From Planktosalinus lacus (lineage in GTDB: Bacteria > Bacteroidota > Bacteroidia > Flavobacteriales > Flavobacteriaceae): a stretch of DNA of 64,000 nt. The notes under the pieces are model-generated. The model ran no database searches. It worked only from the letters and a program-made list of their open reading frames with translations, and was not told the DNA's origin. The DNA lies in the NCBI RefSeq assembly GCF_014640155.1, contig NZ_BMGK01000002.1, positions 72,589 to 136,588 on the forward strand, read 5' to 3'. The translations under genes and the position numbers were made by a program. Positions 1 to 9,408 of this stretch are shown here, in pieces. How positions within the stretch are numbered: position 1 is the first letter of the stretch; each line of letters opens with the position of its first letter.

Positions 1-1
1 T

Positions 2-646
2 GAATACATTTCAAAATTCACCGGCCTTCCATTTAAAACTGCTGACAATAAATTTGAAGCTCTTGCAGCTCACGATGCAATTGTTGAGAGTCATAGTGCA
101 TTAAAACAATTGGCGGTTTCTTTAAATAAAATTGCACACGACATTAGAATGCTCGCAAGTGGCCCTCGCAGTGGAATTGGAGAACTCATTCTTCCGGCCA
201 ATGAACCTGGCTCCTCAATTATGCCCGGAAAAGTAAATCCAACACAATGTGAAGCTTTAACGATGGTATGTGCTCAAGTGATTGGAAACGATATGGCAAT
301 TGCCGTTGGTGGAATGCAAGGGCATTTTGAATTGAATGTTTTCAAGCCTGTAATGGCAGCCAATATATTGCAGTCTGCTCAACTACTGGGAGATGCTTGT
401 ACTTCTTTTGAAGAACATTGTGCCAAAGGTATTGAACCCAACAATGACGTGATTCAAAAACAACTTAACAACTCTTTAATGTTAGTCACAGCTTTAAATC
501 CAAAAATTGGTTATTACAAAGCTGCTGAAATTGCTAATACAGCTCATAAAAATGGAACTACTTTAAAAGTAGAAGCTGTAAATTTAGGCTACCTCACTGA
601 AGATGAGTTTGATGAATGGGTAAAACCTGAAGATATGGTTAAGTAA
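2..646 (+). CDS. fumC: Fumarate hydratase class II, C-terminal part (5' end outside window)
   Basis: Catalyses reversible hydration of fumarate to L-malate in the TCA cycle; cytosolic homotetramer. The reading frame is open from base 2, so about 215 C-terminal codons of a family normally near 465 residues are present. The fumarase/aspartase signature [16 protein letters not shown] is clear near residue 70 of the fragment, preceded by [11 protein letters not shown] and [11 protein letters not shown], which favour fumarase over argininosuccinate lyase or aspartase. The C-terminal domain ([14 protein letters not shown]-like region) is complete and ends in TAA. It stands alone: the next gene on the strand starts about 250 bp later behind an AT-rich gap. 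Confidence 0.95.
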   Translation, partial: EYISKFTGLPFKTADNKFEALAAHDAIVESHSALKQLAVSLNKIAHDIRMLASGPRSGIGELILPANEPGSSIMPGKVNPTQCEALTMVCAQVIGNDMAIAVGGMQGHFELNVFKPVMAANILQSAQLLGDACTSFEEHCAKGIEPNNDVIQKQLNNSLMLVTALNPKIGYYKAAEIANTAHKNGTTLKVEAVNLGYLTEDEFDEWVKPEDMVK

Positions 647-893
647 AATGTTAAAGTTTTTAAATTAATTTAGTTAACTATCAATTTATTATTATTATTT
701 AATTTAACCTCTATAGTGTTGTTTTTCAAAGATATAGAGGGTTTTTAGTTTAAAATATTTTGAATTTTCCTAACTTTTCTTTAATTCAATAAAAATATTT
801 TTTTAAACATTTATTCGATTAAATGCATTTTTTATAGGTTAAAATGTTTTTTTATTTATATTGGTAGTCCCAAATCGTATAAAACATTAACCT

Positions 894-2261
894 ATGAAAG
901 CTATTTACCTAAGTGTTTTGCTCTTATTTTGTGCATCGCTTTTTGCTCAAAATTCGATTCAATATGTAAAAGACACACATCTTAATTTTAAGATTGAAGA
1001 GACTAAAGGTGTTGATTTTAAACCATTTACAAATTCTAATTTTGGATTAGAAAATGGAGTTTACTGGTTTAAAATCAACAGTCAAACAAACAACGAAGGA
1101 GTCATTCACATTCCATCTGCACACGTAAATGACATCAAGCTGTTTTCAGCATCAAAAAAACAAATTGAAGAAATTTCCTACACGAGATATCCTTCTTTTC
1201 GTTTGGATGAGTTTGAAGAATTTCCAATTTACTTGTATGTAAATTTTGAAAAGGAAGCATATTTTCCTTTGCAAATTACATCTGAAGAAAATTTTGCTAA
1301 AGCCAATCAACAATCCTTATTTAAAATAGGAGCATATTATGGGTTTGCAATAATGGTAATCATTATAAACCTAATGTGTTTTTTCCTATTTGATGAAAAA
1401 GTATTTCTCTATTACAGTGCAGTCCTAACAACCATTACATTATCATTCTTTTACAGTGACGGTCTGTTCAGATTGATGGGGTATGATAACACATTCACAA
1501 ACATGTACCTTGAACCGCTGTTGCATTTATCGGTGGCTCTATTTGCAGCTCATTTTGCAACTAAGTTTTTAAAACTTGATGATTTGATGCCTAAATTAAA
1601 ATGGCTGACTGCCGCTTTAATTAGTACCTCAGTAATTTCTTTTTCAAGTTATTGGGTAACTGAAAACTGGTTGTTTGCCGCAATTGGAAACACCTTTATA
1701 TGGGTTGTTTTAGTAAATTATCTTATAGCCGGTGCAACTCTTTTCAGACAGAAAGTATATGCACGTTTTTATGTAGTGGCATACAGTTTACTGTTGATTT
1801 TGATATTTGATTATTATGTACTTACCGGTTTTGGAATTACATTCCTGGGAGTTTCTGCTTTCCATCTAAAAACTGCCGGTATACTTGAAATGCTTGTACT
1901 AACGTATGCAATTATGTACAGAATGCGTACATTAAAAGAAGAAAATGAACTGATGCAGATTGAAATGCGTTTATATTTAAAACGAATCGAACTATTGAGA
2001 AGTCCGGATAATATTCAAATGGTAGATGATTTGTACTTGGAGAACCTTGTCAATTTACATGATTTAAGCAACCTGGAAACAAAGATACTTCAGTTTATAT
2101 CTAAAGGAAAAGACAATGCAAAAATTGCATTGAAATTAAATATTAGTGAAAAAGAGGTTGAAAAAATCACCAAAGCCCTTTATAAAAAACTGGACATAAG
2201 TGAACATATTCAAGAAGATCAACGAATGATTGATGAACAACCCGATTACGTCTACAACTAA
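894..2261 (+). CDS. 7TM-DISM receptor with C-terminal LuxR-type helix-turn-helix
   Basis: Likely a membrane-bound sensor that carries its own DNA-binding domain. A signal peptide (residues 1-18, ending in FAQ) is followed by an extracytoplasmic beta-rich domain resembling 7TMR-DISMED2 (about 20-140). Then come about seven hydrophobic helices (about 143-345), a cytoplasmic helical linker rich in E/R (about 346-385), and a GerE/LuxR-like HTH at about 391-435 (LETKILQFISKGKDNAKIA, then LNISEKEVEKITKALYKKL). 7TM-DISM proteins usually end in kinase, GGDEF or phosphatase modules. An HTH at the C-terminus implies one-component signalling or membrane-tethered transcription control, which is inference. 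A TATATTGG element around 868-875 is near the Bacteroidota -7 consensus. Confidence 0.75.
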   Translation: MKAIYLSVLLLFCASLFAQNSIQYVKDTHLNFKIEETKGVDFKPFTNSNFGLENGVYWFKINSQTNNEGVIHIPSAHVNDIKLFSASKKQIEEISYTRYPSFRLDEFEEFPIYLYVNFEKEAYFPLQITSEENFAKANQQSLFKIGAYYGFAIMVIIINLMCFFLFDEKVFLYYSAVLTTITLSFFYSDGLFRLMGYDNTFTNMYLEPLLHLSVALFAAHFATKFLKLDDLMPKLKWLTAALISTSVISFSSYWVTENWLFAAIGNTFIWVVLVNYLIAGATLFRQKVYARFYVVAYSLLLILIFDYYVLTGFGITFLGVSAFHLKTAGILEMLVLTYAIMYRMRTLKEENELMQIEMRLYLKRIELLRSPDNIQMVDDLYLENLVNLHDLSNLETKILQFISKGKDNAKIALKLNISEKEVEKITKALYKKLDISEHIQEDQRMIDEQPDYVYN

Positions 2262-2284
2262 AAAAACTCCATAGAATCTGTTTA

Positions 2285-2328
2285 AAAGGGTTTCTGTTTT
2301 GTATATATTTACAATTCGGAAACCCTTT
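2285..2328 (+). promoter_or_regulatory. Perfect 10-bp inverted repeat directly upstream of the EptA-like gene
   Basis: AAAGGGTTTC (2285-2294) and GAAACCCTTT (2319-2328) are exact inverted repeats separated by 24 bases, ending 5 bases before the ATG at 2334. No U-tract follows, so it is not a standard intrinsic terminator. It could be an operator overlapping the leader or a translation-controlling hairpin. Only the symmetry and position are seen; function is inference. Confidence 0.4.
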
Positions 2329-2333
2329 CTACT

Positions 2334-3965
2334 ATGATTCTTTTGAACAAGTCTGTAATCAAATTTTTGATATATGCATTTACACCTGTTTTACTGTTTT
2401 CTGTAGTTGGTGTTTTTTACACATCTCAATTAAAATATTTAATTAAAGAGATTGTAGAATTTTCTTTATTCAGCTCAATAATTTATGCTCTAGGCTTTTT
2501 GATTTTAAGAGGAAAATCAAGATATATTTGGTTTCTTATTTTTTTAAGTATCTTGTTTATAATAAGCTATTTGAAAACCTCATTTTATTATCAATACCAA
2601 TCAAAAGTTACAATTTCTGCCTTTTATGTGCTTTTTGAAACCACAGGAACTGAATCTGCTAATTACCTTTCCACCTACTTTGATTTTGGACTAATTGCCA
2701 TAACATTTGTTTTTATTGCCTTCTTATTTATAACTTTAAAACAGCTCTACACTATCTATAAAAACAATCAATCATTTTTCTATTTCCCTGAGTTTAGTCT
2801 AAAAAGTATCCCCCTATTTTTAGTCTTAATACTATTCATTGCAAGCTCAATTTATCTGATTAATCTAAAACTTAAACACAATAATTTTATATATCTGGCC
2901 CATGATGCCTATGTTTCATATTCTGAAGCACAGCAGTTATTTCAAACCGAGCTTGTAAAGCCGATCAATAATAAATTGACAAATGTCTCTTCAACCGATA
3001 ACCAGCAAACGTATGTTGTAATTATTGGGGAATCTACCTCTGCCCGAAATATGGGGCTCTATGGTTATTACAGAAATACCAACCCATTACTTTCAGAGAT
3101 AAAAGATGAGCTTCTGGTTTTTAAGGATGTCATATCCCCACACACCCACACAATACCCTCTCTTAATAAAATGCTTTCTCTTTCAAATCGTGAAAATCCA
3201 GATGTCATTCATTGTGGCAGTGTTGTTCAGTTGGCGAATGCAGCCGGTTTTTCAACTTATTGGGTTTCAAATCAACAACCCATTGGTATTCATGAAACAC
3301 TAGTTACTGCTGTTAGTAAAGCAACCAAAGAGCAATTTTATACGAATGCGCTCACTAACAGGCAGGTTGAGTATGACGAAATGCTGCTCCCATTTGTAGA
3401 TGAAGTATTAAACAAAGACGATCATAAAAAAATAGTGTTCGTTCATTTATACGGAACTCATATTTCGTATAAATTTTCCTATCCTCCTGAATTTAATAAG
3501 TTCACTGATCAACCTGAAACCAAGTTTCCTTCTGCCAGAAGTTTTGAGCAAATCAACCATTATGACAACGCTATTTTATACAACGATTTTATAGTAAGAT
3601 CAATTATCGATAAAGTCAAAGCAAAAAATGAAAATGCTTATGTAGTTTATTTTTCTGATCACGGTGATGAAGTTTTTCAGGACATGGATTTTGTGGGCCA
3701 TAATGAATATCACGCTACCAATCCTATGTATGAAATTCCCTTTATTGTGTGGACTTCTGAAAAATTCAAGCAAAACTATCCGCACTATGACACACTTGAA
3801 AATTACCTTGACAGAAAATATATGCTGGACGATTTTATGCACAGTTTTGCCGATTTTTCTCAAATTCAATTTGACCAACTGCAACCCGAACGGAGTATCT
3901 TTAACAAGAATTTTGTTTATAGAAACAGAATGATACGACAAGCACTCAATTATGACGACAGGTAG
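2334..3965 (+). CDS. EptA-like phosphoethanolamine transferase (sulfatase/alkaline phosphatase fold)
   Basis: Membrane enzyme that would transfer phosphoethanolamine (or a similar group) to lipid A or another surface glycan on the periplasmic side. The first ~180 residues hold about five transmembrane helices. The catalytic domain begins near residue 225 with VVIIGESTSARNMGLYGY, in which Thr235 is the expected nucleophile, followed by RNTNP. Metal-binding motif SDHGDEV and the HNEYHAT stretch are present near residues 440-460. The 543-residue length fits EptA/EptB/CptA proteins. It overlaps the next gene by 14 bp, so the two are probably translationally coupled. The exact acceptor cannot be read from the sequence. 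Confidence 0.85.
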   Translation: MILLNKSVIKFLIYAFTPVLLFSVVGVFYTSQLKYLIKEIVEFSLFSSIIYALGFLILRGKSRYIWFLIFLSILFIISYLKTSFYYQYQSKVTISAFYVLFETTGTESANYLSTYFDFGLIAITFVFIAFLFITLKQLYTIYKNNQSFFYFPEFSLKSIPLFLVLILFIASSIYLINLKLKHNNFIYLAHDAYVSYSEAQQLFQTELVKPINNKLTNVSSTDNQQTYVVIIGESTSARNMGLYGYYRNTNPLLSEIKDELLVFKDVISPHTHTIPSLNKMLSLSNRENPDVIHCGSVVQLANAAGFSTYWVSNQQPIGIHETLVTAVSKATKEQFYTNALTNRQVEYDEMLLPFVDEVLNKDDHKKIVFVHLYGTHISYKFSYPPEFNKFTDQPETKFPSARSFEQINHYDNAILYNDFIVRSIIDKVKAKNENAYVVYFSDHGDEVFQDMDFVGHNEYHATNPMYEIPFIVWTSEKFKQNYPHYDTLENYLDRKYMLDDFMHSFADFSQIQFDQLQPERSIFNKNFVYRNRMIRQALNYDDR

Positions 3966-4710
3966 TTTAACAAAAATAATGGCCATTCTAGTAATTATAA
4001 TAGCAACACTGTATGTCTATCACCGCATACCTTTTAAATTTGACTATATGGGTTATACAGAAAAAATATGGGCCCACAGAGTAAACAGTTTAGAAAAATT
4101 GAACTACACCCAAAAACACTATGCAGGTATTGAATTGGATGTTGTATACGATTTAAAAACCAACACATTTGATGTAAACCACCCACCTGCAAAGTCTATA
4201 GGGCTTACACTTGATACCTATTTTTCAAGTTTGAATGAGAAAAACAACATCGGGATTTGGTTGGATTTTAAAAATTTAAATGAAGAAAATGAGCAGGAGT
4301 CTTTAATTAAACTAAAAGAACTAATTAAAAAACACGAGCTCATTCCTCAATACATGATTGTTGAATCACAATCACCTGAGTATCTTTTTGGCTTTAAACA
4401 AGAAGGTTTTAAAACGAGTTTTTATCTTCCCTCCTCTTTAAATCGCCTTTCAAATGAAGAACTTATAGCTAAAGTATTGGAAATTAAAACTAAAATTAAG
4501 AACTATCCTACGAATGCCATTTCAACTAATAGTGTAGATTATTCTATTATAGCCAAACATTTTCCTAATGAGAAAAAATACCTTTGGAACATTGATGGTC
4601 TTTATAACACTCGAATATTCAAAAATTTCTTCCTGAATAGAAAAGTACTGAAAGACCCAAAAGTTGAAGTTCTTCTAGTAAGAGTCACTCGGGGTATTGG
4701 CAATCGTTAA
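3952..4710 (+). CDS. Membrane-anchored GDPD/PLC-like phosphodiesterase-fold protein
   Basis: A single N-terminal hydrophobic segment (about residues 8-24) anchors a domain with the key pattern of glycerophosphodiester phosphodiesterases: His42-Arg43 (WAHRVNS), Glu61 and Asp63 (GIELDV) and His77 (DVNHPP). The usual Gly after HR is Val here, and the protein (252 residues) is slightly short. It could therefore be an active phosphodiesterase or a related FAM151-like family member; no closer family is recognised. The overlap with the preceding EptA-like gene suggests a shared role in modifying phospholipid-derived head groups. It ends one base before the oppositely oriented ccsBA stop codon. Confidence 0.6.
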   Translation: MTTGSLTKIMAILVIIIATLYVYHRIPFKFDYMGYTEKIWAHRVNSLEKLNYTQKHYAGIELDVVYDLKTNTFDVNHPPAKSIGLTLDTYFSSLNEKNNIGIWLDFKNLNEENEQESLIKLKELIKKHELIPQYMIVESQSPEYLFGFKQEGFKTSFYLPSSLNRLSNEELIAKVLEIKTKIKNYPTNAISTNSVDYSIIAKHFPNEKKYLWNIDGLYNTRIFKNFFLNRKVLKDPKVEVLLVRVTRGIGNR

Positions 4711-7700
4711 CTATTTTTTACTATAGTATTTTTTATACTTAAAATAGGCCAATGCCGAAAGGATAAACACAAACGCCAGAGAATAATAAACAAATCCAGG
4801 AGTAATTGGTTTATCACCACTAGCATATGAATGCAAGCCAACCAAATAGAAATTCACGCCAAAATAGGTCATCATAATTGATGCAAATGCTAGTACTGAC
4901 ATTACATTGTACAACCACCGGCTTCTCATTCCCGGTATCAAACGTAGATGAATTACAAAAGCATAAATCATAATACTAATCAATGCCCAGGTTTCCTTAG
5001 GATCCCAACCCCAATATCGTCCCCAGCTTTCATTAGCCCACATACCACCTAAGAAATTACCAATAGTCAACAAACCAATTCCAAGTATTAAAGCAAGTTC
5101 ATTAATAATTGTAAGCTCCTTGATATTAAGGTCCATTTTGTGTTTGTTCTTTTGATTGGTTAGTATCATTAACAGTAATGCTACAAGACCTAAAATCATA
5201 GCCAGCGTGAACGGTCCATAACTTCCCACAATTACAGAAACGTGAATCATCAACCAATAAGAATCTAAAACCGGAACTAAATTTGCAATTGCAGGATCCA
5301 TCCAGTTTTGATGGGCAACCCACAATACTATAGATGCTACAAATGCAGTAGAAGCAACCGTTAAATTTGATTTTCGGCCAAAAGCCAAACCAAAAAACAC
5401 CGTGGCCCAGGCAACATAAATAACAGACTCATAGGCATCACTCCAGGGAGCATGACCACTAATATACCACCTGAGGATTAACCCGAGCGTCATTAAAATA
5501 AAAAACAACCATATGATATATTTACTGACGTTTACTAATAAAGAAAGCGTTCTGTTTTTCTCTTTAAAAATTTGAATAATCAAAAAGGTAAACATCAAAA
5601 CCCCTATCAATAAAAAATATTTATACAACCTGTTGAATATATCTACCTTGTTGTAGAATATCTCTGCTTTCACCCTGTTTTCACTGGGCATAATGTTGCT
5701 TCCATACTTTTTTTGATAGTTGGTGATACTTTCTATATATCCATTTGCCTTAGTATAATCACCGGTTTTCCTTGCCTCTTTTAATTCTGAAAAATACATC
5801 GGCAAAATATTCCTGGTATAAAGAGAATCTTCACCGGAAATACCTGCAGCACTGAGTTCCGGAAATGAAACCCAGGTATTGTTGTCATCATGGGGCACCG
5901 GGAATATTCTTAAAACGGTTCCACTTAAGCCTTGATTGAGTAAATAAAGGCTCTCATAAGTTTTTAACAGATCTTTTTCATACTGATTGGGAGTTGCTTT
6001 TTTTGAAGCTTCTTCAAGATAAGGACCAATTTTACTGTTGCCTTGTTGATCAAACATTTCAATGAGCGAAACTTTTTCAGTTTCTACCGGAACTTCAATA
6101 AGCTTCCTGATGCTATCATTGCCCCTTTTTAGATTAATCATTGGAATTTCTACCCAAAGTCGTGGAAATTCACTCATTGATAATAGCGCCTGATTGGCAT
6201 CCAATCCTTTGTAATGGTCACTTTTGCTTACTTTTCTAAGAAGTTCTGAAGCAAAAGTATTTACCGGTTTCATACGTCCACCCTCATCCTGAATGATAAG
6301 CTGACCAAATTTAGCAGCATGCTCTTTATCAACTTCATTGGCAAAAATGATAGAATCCAGTTGATCGACATCTACTTCTCTGTGCTGATGTGATTCCTGA
6401 GCATAAACAGAACTTCCCAAAACAAAAAGCACCAAGGTAGCCAGCTTTGCTTTTTTAGTTTTAATTTTATCTAACATCCGTTTCAAAGCTGTAAATCGTG
6501 AATTAGGGTCAAACCATATTGCCATCAAACCAATATAAAGCAATACGTAGCCGATATAGGTTACCCAGGTTCCCCAAAAATCATGATTTACAGATAAAAC
6601 TGTCCCTTGTTCATCAGGATCAAAACTCGCCTGAAAAAAACGATAACCTTCATGGTCCAGGACATGGTTCATATAAATATCATAATCAAAAGAAGTATCG
6701 TCAGGATTATTGACAGTCACTTTACTCATAAAAGAAGAATAAGCACTTTCTGTTCCCGGATATTTTTCAGCTATAAAATCGTTTAATGTGATACTAAAAG
6801 GCAATTCTATTTCCTTAGAACCATAACTGAAGTGAAACTCTAAACCGCCTAATTCAACGCTAGTTGGTTTAGGTGCAAAGCCCTGTCCACCCAACAGTCT
6901 GACAATTTTTGCTTCATTATTGGAAGTTGCTTTTATGACCAATGCATCCATATTTGAAGGTTGGTCTTCAGGTGCTTTAATAAGATCAAATGTACCTCTG
7001 TTAATTCCTTGTGGAATTACAAAAGACATTCCGGCCATTTGATAGAGGGATCTCAATTGAAGGGGCTGTAAACTATCGCTAACAACATCACCCTGAAGTT
7101 GGTCCGCCATTCGCATGTAATCACCTGAAAAAGGAGTGTAAATCTGATAGCCATCCTCTTCATCAAGTGTAATATTTATCGCTCCTTCAGTAAACTTATT
7201 TAGCGCGAAAAGCACCCCGTGTATACTTGAAACCTGACCGTTTTTTAACCAGTGTGAATGTCTCTCACCTCCTTCGGCTTCAACAAGTTCTAAATACTCT
7301 TCTCCATCTTCATCTTCTACAAGGGATTCAATCGCTCCACTTATAAAATCAACATATTCGATGGTAACCGGCTGTCCTTTATAATCGGTATGAATTGTAA
7401 AATCGTTATTTAAGCGTTCAGACAGCAAAAGGGCCTTTTGATGATTCCTTCTTTGTGGCACTCCATCCACTTCATAATCACCATCAATAAGGGTGGTTAA
7501 GTAAACTTTTTCAGAAAGCATCACATTTTCTGTGGCTCCTTCCCTGATGGGCATCACGCCCTCAAAACCAATGTAACGGGTTATAAATGCACCAAAAAGA
7601 ATTAAAATAAACGATAAGTGAATTAGCAGTGTTGCCCATTTTTCTTTTCGCAATAAGCGGTACCTGAATATATTTCCAACAAAATTGATGGCAAAAAGAA

Positions 7701-7875
7701 CCATGATTGCCTCAAACCACCATGCGTTGTAAACCATCACTCTGGAATAAGGCGTGGGAGATGTGGTTTGCTGGGCATCTAAAAATGTCCCCACTCCCAT
7801 AGCAATTGCAAAAACTATAAATAAAATTCCGGTAAGTCTGGTTGAAAATAAAATGGAAGCAATCTTTTTTTGCAT
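4711..7875 (-). CDS. ccsBA: Cytochrome c biogenesis protein CcsBA (ResB-CcsA fusion)
   Basis: System II cytochrome c maturation: exports haem and ligates it to apocytochrome CXXCH motifs on the outer face of the inner membrane. The N-terminal ResB/CcsB part has several membrane helices and a large periplasmic domain; the C-terminal CcsA part has the tryptophan-rich haem-handling motif WGWDPKETW. The fused form of over 1,000 residues is typical of Bacteroidota and epsilonproteobacteria. The start chosen is the ATG at 7875 (MQKKIASILF). The frame stays open to a TTG at 7908, but that TTG lies inside a perfect -7 promoter box, so it is unlikely to be used. The stop abuts the converging upstream gene with no spacer. 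Confidence 0.93.
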   Translation of the reverse strand: MQKKIASILFSTRLTGILFIVFAIAMGVGTFLDAQQTTSPTPYSRVMVYNAWWFEAIMVLFAINFVGNIFRYRLLRKEKWATLLIHLSFILILFGAFITRYIGFEGVMPIREGATENVMLSEKVYLTTLIDGDYEVDGVPQRRNHQKALLLSERLNNDFTIHTDYKGQPVTIEYVDFISGAIESLVEDEDGEEYLELVEAEGGERHSHWLKNGQVSSIHGVLFALNKFTEGAINITLDEEDGYQIYTPFSGDYMRMADQLQGDVVSDSLQPLQLRSLYQMAGMSFVIPQGINRGTFDLIKAPEDQPSNMDALVIKATSNNEAKIVRLLGGQGFAPKPTSVELGGLEFHFSYGSKEIELPFSITLNDFIAEKYPGTESAYSSFMSKVTVNNPDDTSFDYDIYMNHVLDHEGYRFFQASFDPDEQGTVLSVNHDFWGTWVTYIGYVLLYIGLMAIWFDPNSRFTALKRMLDKIKTKKAKLATLVLFVLGSSVYAQESHQHREVDVDQLDSIIFANEVDKEHAAKFGQLIIQDEGGRMKPVNTFASELLRKVSKSDHYKGLDANQALLSMSEFPRLWVEIPMINLKRGNDSIRKLIEVPVETEKVSLIEMFDQQGNSKIGPYLEEASKKATPNQYEKDLLKTYESLYLLNQGLSGTVLRIFPVPHDDNNTWVSFPELSAAGISGEDSLYTRNILPMYFSELKEARKTGDYTKANGYIESITNYQKKYGSNIMPSENRVKAEIFYNKVDIFNRLYKYFLLIGVLMFTFLIIQIFKEKNRTLSLLVNVSKYIIWLFFILMTLGLILRWYISGHAPWSDAYESVIYVAWATVFFGLAFGRKSNLTVASTAFVASIVLWVAHQNWMDPAIANLVPVLDSYWLMIHVSVIVGSYGPFTLAMILGLVALLLMILTNQKNKHKMDLNIKELTIINELALILGIGLLTIGNFLGGMWANESWGRYWGWDPKETWALISIMIYAFVIHLRLIPGMRSRWLYNVMSVLAFASIMMTYFGVNFYLVGLHSYASGDKPITPGFVYYSLAFVFILSALAYFKYKKYYSKK

Positions 7876-7905
7876 ATCAACAATTTGAAGTGAAATAAAT
7901 TGGCG

Positions 7906-7913
7906 CAAATTTA
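7906..7913 (-). promoter_or_regulatory. Bacteroidota-type -7 box for ccsBA
   Basis: On the minus strand the sequence reads TAAATTTG, a perfect TAnnTTTG match, about 31 bases before the ATG at 7875. A clear -33 TTG is not seen. It supports the downstream ATG as the true ccsBA start. Confidence 0.5.
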
Positions 7914-8095
7914 CTGAATTTTGAACACTTTAAAGGAATTATACTACTTCTAAAAAGTTAAAATTAATAGAATAATTCATTTATATTAAAAACAGTAAAG
8001 TTTCTAAAATCAAACTATTTATTAAATTCTGTAACAAGTAGTATTATAATATGAAATTACATTAAGAAATCATAATTCTTCCTTATTTTAGCTTT

Positions 8096-8866
8096 ATGAT
8101 TCGCATTGTTATTTTAGGAACCGGAAATGTAGCCACTCACCTGCTTAAAGCCTTTGTTGCATCACCAAAAACTGAAGTGATTCAACTGTATAATCGAAAT
8201 CAAAAAGGGCTTGATGAAACTGATTTTAAGGGTCATAAAACTACCGCTACGGAGGAGTTATTAGAAGCCGATTGTTATTTAATTGCCATTCCTGATGATG
8301 CAATAGCTGAATTGTCAAGTTTACTGCCATTTAAAAACCGATTGGTGCTTCACACTTCAGGAAGTGTTGCTATTACTGATATGGATAGTAAAAATCGAAG
8401 AGGTGTTTTTTACCCCCTGCAAACGTTTTCTAAAAACAGAAATCTTGATTTTAGTGAGATTCCTATTTGTGTTGAAACTGAAAACGCACAGGATCTAACA
8501 TTAGTTAAAAAATTAGGTAATGCTATTTCAAATCAACAGTTTGAAATCAATTCAGATAAAAGAAAACAATTACACTTGGCTGCCGTTTTTGTTTGTAATT
8601 TTGTGAATCACCTTTATCAGGTAGGCTTTGAAATCACATCTAAAAATGAGCTTCCTTTTTCAATATTAATCCCGTTAATTCAAGAAACAGCTCAAAAAAT
8701 TAAAGAAGCTTCTCCAGCAGAAATGCAAACAGGGCCGGCAAAAAGAAATGACCAAAAAACGATGGAAAAGCACTTACTTTTACTGAATGAAGAACCTTTA
8801 CAAAAACAACTTTACAAATTAATTTCAGAAGCAATTCAACAAACTTATGGAAGAAAAGAGTTATAA
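8096..8866 (+). CDS. Rossmann-fold and DUF2520 domain protein
   Basis: NAD(P)-binding protein of the F420/ProC-like reductase superfamily. The N-terminal motif VILGTGNVATHLLKAF (GxGxxA) begins at residue 4. The C-terminal helical DUF2520 part begins around residue 125 (LHLAAVFVCNFVNHLY) and ends with TGPAKRND followed by a helix. Its substrate is not established from sequence. It overlaps the KdsC-like gene by 20 bp and heads a three-gene operon with the KdsC-like phosphatase and the UbiA-family gene. Confidence 0.85.
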   Translation: MIRIVILGTGNVATHLLKAFVASPKTEVIQLYNRNQKGLDETDFKGHKTTATEELLEADCYLIAIPDDAIAELSSLLPFKNRLVLHTSGSVAITDMDSKNRRGVFYPLQTFSKNRNLDFSEIPICVETENAQDLTLVKKLGNAISNQQFEINSDKRKQLHLAAVFVCNFVNHLYQVGFEITSKNELPFSILIPLIQETAQKIKEASPAEMQTGPAKRNDQKTMEKHLLLLNEEPLQKQLYKLISEAIQQTYGRKEL

Positions 8867-9377
8867 AGAATATTTACAACACATCAACAGTTTTGTATTT
8901 GATGTTGACGGTGTTTTAACAGACGGAACCATAACAATCACCACCGAAGGTGACTTGCTTCGCAATATGAGTATTAAAGACGGCTATGCCATAAAAACTG
9001 CTATTGAACAAGGGTATCACGTTTGCATCATATCAGGCGGAAGCAATGAGGGGGTTAAAAAGCGTTTGAGAGCACTTGGTGTTACAAACATTCACCTGGG
9101 AGTGCAACACAAAACAGAAGTCCTTGATGAATATTTTGACATTTACAACATCAAACCCGAAAACACCCTTTATATGGGCGATGATATTCCTGATTTATAC
9201 GCGATGAAATTAGTTGGACTTCCCACCTGTCCACAAGATGCTGCTACCGAAATAAAAGCAATTTCAAAATACATCTCTCACCGAAAAGGCGGTAAAGGTT
9301 GTGTGCGAGATGTGATCGAACAAGTACTCAAAGTGCAAGGCAAATGGCTTCTCAATCAAAACGCAAAAACTGATTAA
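8847..9377 (+). CDS. KdsC-like HAD phosphatase
   Basis: HAD-superfamily C0-type phosphatase related to 3-deoxy-D-manno-octulosonate-8-phosphate phosphatase, a step in Kdo synthesis for LPS. Motif I is FDVDGVLTDGTI (catalytic Asp pair), motif II is IISGGSN, and motif IV is MGDDIPDLYAM. The 176-residue length is normal for tetrameric KdsC. KdsD, the preceding step in the pathway, is also encoded in this window at 33955-34920, which supports a Kdo role. The alternative is a sialic-acid/CMP-Kdn-type phosphatase of the same family. Confidence 0.85.
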   Translation: MEEKSYKEYLQHINSFVFDVDGVLTDGTITITTEGDLLRNMSIKDGYAIKTAIEQGYHVCIISGGSNEGVKKRLRALGVTNIHLGVQHKTEVLDEYFDIYNIKPENTLYMGDDIPDLYAMKLVGLPTCPQDAATEIKAISKYISHRKGGKGCVRDVIEQVLKVQGKWLLNQNAKTD

Positions 9378-9408
9378 TACAACACTATATTCCTTTCAAT
9401 TTTTGCTT

